NCBI GenBank assembly: GCA_947623975.1
Contig: CANQHY010000067.1
Location: forward strand, 1-6,863
DNA from: an uncultured Bacilli bacterium
Lineage (GTDB): Bacteria; Bacillota_I; Bacilli_A; RF39; UBA660
DNA length: 6,863 nucleotides
Reading direction: 5' to 3'
The stretch's first letter is position 1; each line of letters starts with the position of its first letter. Positions 4,373 to 6,863 of the stretch are shown here, in pieces. The notes below the pieces were generated by a model. It ran no database searches. It saw only the letters and a list, made by a program, of their open reading frames with translations, and was not told where the DNA came from. The position numbers and the translations under genes are program-made.

Positions 4373-6397
4373 TTATTTATTTACTTTTACTATATTAGTG
4401 TTATATATATTTCCCTGGCTATCTGCTATTCTAAATAAAGCATAATATTCTTTATTCTTATCTAAATCTTTAAACTCAAGAATGAAGCCATTCTTTATTT
4501 CTGCTTCAAATCCAGAAACCTCTTCAGAAGACGTCCAATCAGTAATGTAATTTCCAGTATCATCAAATATCTTATATTTATAATTTAATAATTGAATCAT
4601 TTTCCAATCATCAATATTTATCGCTACCTTTGGTGATGTCTCATTTTCTTCATCTGTTAACACCTCGATAGCTCCAGCTACTCTTCCCAAAGGATTTTCA
4701 TCATCTACTACAAATTGTAAATATACTGGCAACATTTCAAAATTACTTAATAAATCATCATCCCAATTTTGGAGTGTACCAGGAATAATATATTTAGTGT
4801 AATCTTGGCCTCTTTCTGATTCTAGCACTGTTATATACGTTTCCTCACCCTTACCATCTTTTGCCACTAAGGCCTTTTTTAAGGTTGTAGTACTTAAAAT
4901 ATTACCATCGAGCGTAACATCACTTCCAGTAACAACCGGTGCATAATAATTATCGCTACTCTTTTCAAAAATAATGTAACTAGCTTTGCTGTAATTTTCT
5001 AAAACATCCTGTGGTAATTCTATTTCTATTTTTTTACTATCAGTAACAATAGGTTTGTTATCGCTCAAGGCCCAATCATGTAATCTAGTTCCTGTTAATT
5101 TTGATGAAAAATTATCAATAAAATTTGTGTACTCGTTGGCAAACCCAAATCTTTTGTATAAAAAGATAATATTTTCTATATTATTTTTATTGTCATAAGG
5201 AAAATAGATAGAGATTCCATTTGCACCAGTTAAATCTGTTCTTTCATATATCACAAATTCATCTATTAAATCCTTTAAATTATCTACATAATTACCATAT
5301 TTAGTTGGTAATCTATTGATTAAATCATATAAATCAACTAAGTCATAACCATTCGAAGTAACTTTACCAAATGTCTTAGTATAGCTTCTACTTCTAGATA
5401 TAACCGAAAAATCTATAGTCAAATTTTCGTCTATCTCACGAAACAAAGTATTTAACATATTTTCTAATTTGTCTATTCTATCTAGTTTTAAAAGTGAAAG
5501 AGATGTTCCCTTACCATTTATTTTATTAGCATAATAGTCACCATAGGTATCTACTATTTTTTTACCTAAATCATAAGTAGTAGTATTGCTATTAATAGAA
5601 CTTAAAAAAGAATAATCCCATCCAGCTCCAGGCTCGACTTCTTGAGATGCTACCATATAATTAGCATAATCTGATAACAAATAAGAAACTTCCGCTGTAG
5701 CCATTAAACAAGCATCAAATCCAATAAATTCTAACTTTTTATCATTGCCAAAGGGACTTTTTTCTAAAACCTGTTTTAATTCTAATAATGTCAAAACATT
5801 ATTTGTATTGTATTCATCATAACCATATCCATATATTGGTCCACCGCCGTGGTCCCAAAGAATTAAGCTATAATTTTCAGCTTTATAGTTGGTATAACCA
5901 TAATTAATAAAGTCTAATAAGGTAGTAGCATTTCCCATATCGAGTCTCTCATAGGTTTTTATTTTTTGTATTCCACCATCAACAACTTTAAAAATAGCAT
6001 TTTCATCACTAGAAATTTCATCACGGTGCCACTCTTTAGCACCACCAGTGTATATAAGGATATTGACATTTTCAAGATTAGGTTTAGCTTGAATCATTTC
6101 TTCAATATCAATACTTGCCGATACATACTTAGACTCTAAGTCAGATCCTATCATATAAACCATAATAGTTCTTTTACCTTTATAGCTATTGAAAAAATTG
6201 CCTTTATTTATGAATAAGATAGTTCCAATTGCTATAAAAATGAATGCTAAAACTATAAAAATTGAAGATAAACTTTTATTTTTTTTACCTGTAGGCCTCG
6301 AATTTAGATTATTTAAATTTACAGCTAGCAATCTACCACAATTACGGCAATATTTATCTGAATTGCTAAACTTAGTACCACAATTTCTACAAAACAT
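4373..6397 (-). CDS. Membrane-anchored clostripain-family (C11) cysteine protease with zinc ribbon
   Basis: The product is 674 residues. Residues 3-20 form a zinc ribbon (FCRNCG and YCRNCG; Cys 3, 6, 17, 20). A linker leads to one membrane segment at about 44-64, so the ribbon should be cytoplasmic and the rest outside. The peptidase C11 domain starts at TIMVYMIGSDLES (77-89). The catalytic pair is visible as His183 in LWDHGGG and Cys230 in GFDACLMA, followed by SQEVEPGAGW (251-260), all typical of clostripain and relatives, which cleave after Arg or Lys. The last 200 or so residues look like beta-rich accessory domains. The frame is intact. The ATG at 6397 has a GAGTGAT SD. A TATAAT lies at 6441-6436 and a strong terminator follows the stop, so it is probably a single-gene unit. 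Its substrate is unknown; a link to sporulation rests only on proximity. Self-activation by cleavage is usual in the family but not provable here. Confidence 0.9.
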   Translation of the reverse strand: MFCRNCGTKFSNSDKYCRNCGRLLAVNLNNLNSRPTGKKNKSLSSIFIVLAFIFIAIGTILFINKGNFFNSYKGKRTIMVYMIGSDLESKYVSASIDIEEMIQAKPNLENVNILIYTGGAKEWHRDEISSDENAIFKVVDGGIQKIKTYERLDMGNATTLLDFINYGYTNYKAENYSLILWDHGGGPIYGYGYDEYNTNNVLTLLELKQVLEKSPFGNDKKLEFIGFDACLMATAEVSYLLSDYANYMVASQEVEPGAGWDYSFLSSINSNTTTYDLGKKIVDTYGDYYANKINGKGTSLSLLKLDRIDKLENMLNTLFREIDENLTIDFSVISRSRSYTKTFGKVTSNGYDLVDLYDLINRLPTKYGNYVDNLKDLIDEFVIYERTDLTGANGISIYFPYDNKNNIENIIFLYKRFGFANEYTNFIDNFSSKLTGTRLHDWALSDNKPIVTDSKKIEIELPQDVLENYSKASYIIFEKSSDNYYAPVVTGSDVTLDGNILSTTTLKKALVAKDGKGEETYITVLESERGQDYTKYIIPGTLQNWDDDLLSNFEMLPVYLQFVVDDENPLGRVAGAIEVLTDEENETSPKVAINIDDWKMIQLLNYKYKIFDDTGNYITDWTSSEEVSGFEAEIKNGFILEFKDLDKNKEYYALFRIADSQGNIYNTNIVKVNK

Positions 6398-6435
6398 TCA
6401 AATCACTCACTATTCTACTAAAATAATACCATACT

Positions 6436-6441
6436 ATTATA
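6436..6441 (-). promoter_or_regulatory. TATAAT -10 box of the clostripain gene
   Basis: A perfect TATAAT lies about 38 bases before ATG 6397, predicting a start near 6429 and a leader of about 32 bases. The -35 region 17 bases upstream (ATTAAA) is poor, so this is supported by position and the -10 box only. Confidence 0.4.
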
Positions 6442-6623
6442 AAGATAATAAACATTTTTTTAATTAACCATAATATTGATAAATTAAAATCAATTTAACA
6501 CTAGATTAAACATTATTTGCAATAGAATCATCATTTGTGTTTTTAGATTGCTAAAATATTATTAACTAATATCTATTCAAATATTAGTGTTAATGAAATT
6601 TTTAGTCCTTATTTTTCTAGATT

Positions 6624-6863
6624 TTATAACTCTTCTATAGCTAACCCCGTACACTCTGAAACAATATTTATATCCATTTTTTTATTCAACATCACCTTGG
6701 CTATTTCTATATTTCTTTGTTCTCTTCCTTCTTTGTAGCATTCATCTTTATAAGCTTGTTCTTTATCATATGATCTAAGTAATCCCTCATCACTACTTGC
6801 ATATCTTGCATCATCTACATAATCTTCCATTATCTCTATTCCCTTCCCTATCATTTTGCTATA
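6624..6863 (-). CDS. C-terminal part of an Rpn-family (PD-(D/E)XK) nuclease/transposase-like protein
   Basis: The frame is open to the window edge: 79 codons are visible and the true start lies outside, so the ATG at 6854 should not be taken as the start. The visible tail contains DDARYASSDEGLLRSYDKEQ, a charged stretch (KEGREQRNIEIAKVMLNKK) and the end NIVSECTGLAIEEL. As far as I know, that tail pattern (IEIAK.ML....DI..V.E.TGL.IEE) is typical of the Rpn/PD-(D/E)XK putative transposase family, recombination-promoting nucleases often found in many copies in gut Firmicutes. The nuclease core is not in the window, so neither catalytic residues nor intactness can be judged. Stop TAA at 6624; no clear terminator follows. 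Confidence 0.7.
   Translation of the reverse strand, partial: YSKMIGKGIEIMEDYVDDARYASSDEGLLRSYDKEQAYKDECYKEGREQRNIEIAKVMLNKKMDINIVSECTGLAIEEL

Noticed and set aside
6189..6467. Plus-strand frame of 92 codons over the clostripain start
   Set aside because: Antisense shadow of the zinc ribbon and membrane segment; no recognisable protein.
6495..6594. Inverted repeats (ttaacacta 6495-6503 with 6585-6593; actaatat 6565-6572 with 6581-6588) after the Rpn-like gene
   Set aside because: A/T-rich, interrupted and with no U run in the minus direction; they exclude each other as structures and fit chance.
6398..6623. A small gene or RNA in the 226-base gap upstream of the clostripain gene
   Set aside because: No SD-supported frame, tRNA-like fold or riboswitch motif seen; only the TATAAT box stands out.
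1..6863. Mycoplasma-type genetic code suggested by the AT-rich sequence
   Set aside because: TGA ends spoVAD in an ATGA overlap with spoVAE, and Trp is encoded by TGG.

Overview
The window comes from a very AT-rich, spore-forming Firmicute-type bacterium. It carries a forespore sigma factor next to a STAS protein, and a spoVAC-spoVAD-spoVAE cluster. All genes lie on the minus strand, so transcription runs from high to low coordinates. TGA is used as a stop (end of spoVAD) and Trp is TGG, so the code is standard and not the Mycoplasma code. The low GC, the zinc-ribbon clostripain and the Rpn-type C-terminal tail resemble low-GC gut Bacilli/Erysipelotrichia-like lineages. That placement is an inference.

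Layout in transcription order. (1) 6863-6624: the C-terminal end of an Rpn-family (PD-(D/E)XK) nuclease/transposase-like protein, cut by the window edge. (2) 6397-4373: a membrane-anchored clostripain-family (C11) cysteine protease with an N-terminal zinc ribbon, preceded by a TATAAT box and closed by a clear intrinsic terminator (4363-4337). (3) 4291-4202: a regulatory region with four Spo0A-box-like sites in two tandem pairs and a sigma-H-like promoter, ahead of the sporulation genes. (4) 4195-3857 and 3846-3157: a SpoIIAA-like STAS protein followed directly by a SigF-like sigma factor, ending in an intrinsic terminator (3151-3126). (5) 3080-1293: spoVAC, spoVAD and spoVAE, tightly packed, with a possible forespore-sigma promoter just upstream. 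(6) 1242-253: an anchored SH3 plus Ig-like protein of unknown role with its own sigma-A-like promoter, part of which is a 22-bp perfect palindrome. (7) 107-1: the start of an unrecognised gene.

How the genes fit together. Spo0A~P, with sigma-H, probably switches on the spoIIA-like unit early in sporulation and makes the forespore sigma factor. That sigma factor, or sigma-G, would later drive spoVACDE, whose products move dipicolinic acid into the spore core. The terminator between sigF and spoVAC separates these two phases.

The most striking point is that spoIIAB, the anti-sigma kinase gene that normally sits between spoIIAA and sigF, is absent here; there is no room for it. The STAS protein has also lost most of the conserved residues around its phospho-serine, and the sigma factor is short at its N-terminus. 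Together these suggest that forespore sigma control has been rewired in this lineage, or that the kinase has moved elsewhere.

Several starts were reassigned from the Shine-Dalgarno positions: spoVAD to ATG 2635, spoVAC to GTG 3080 and sigF to ATG 3846.
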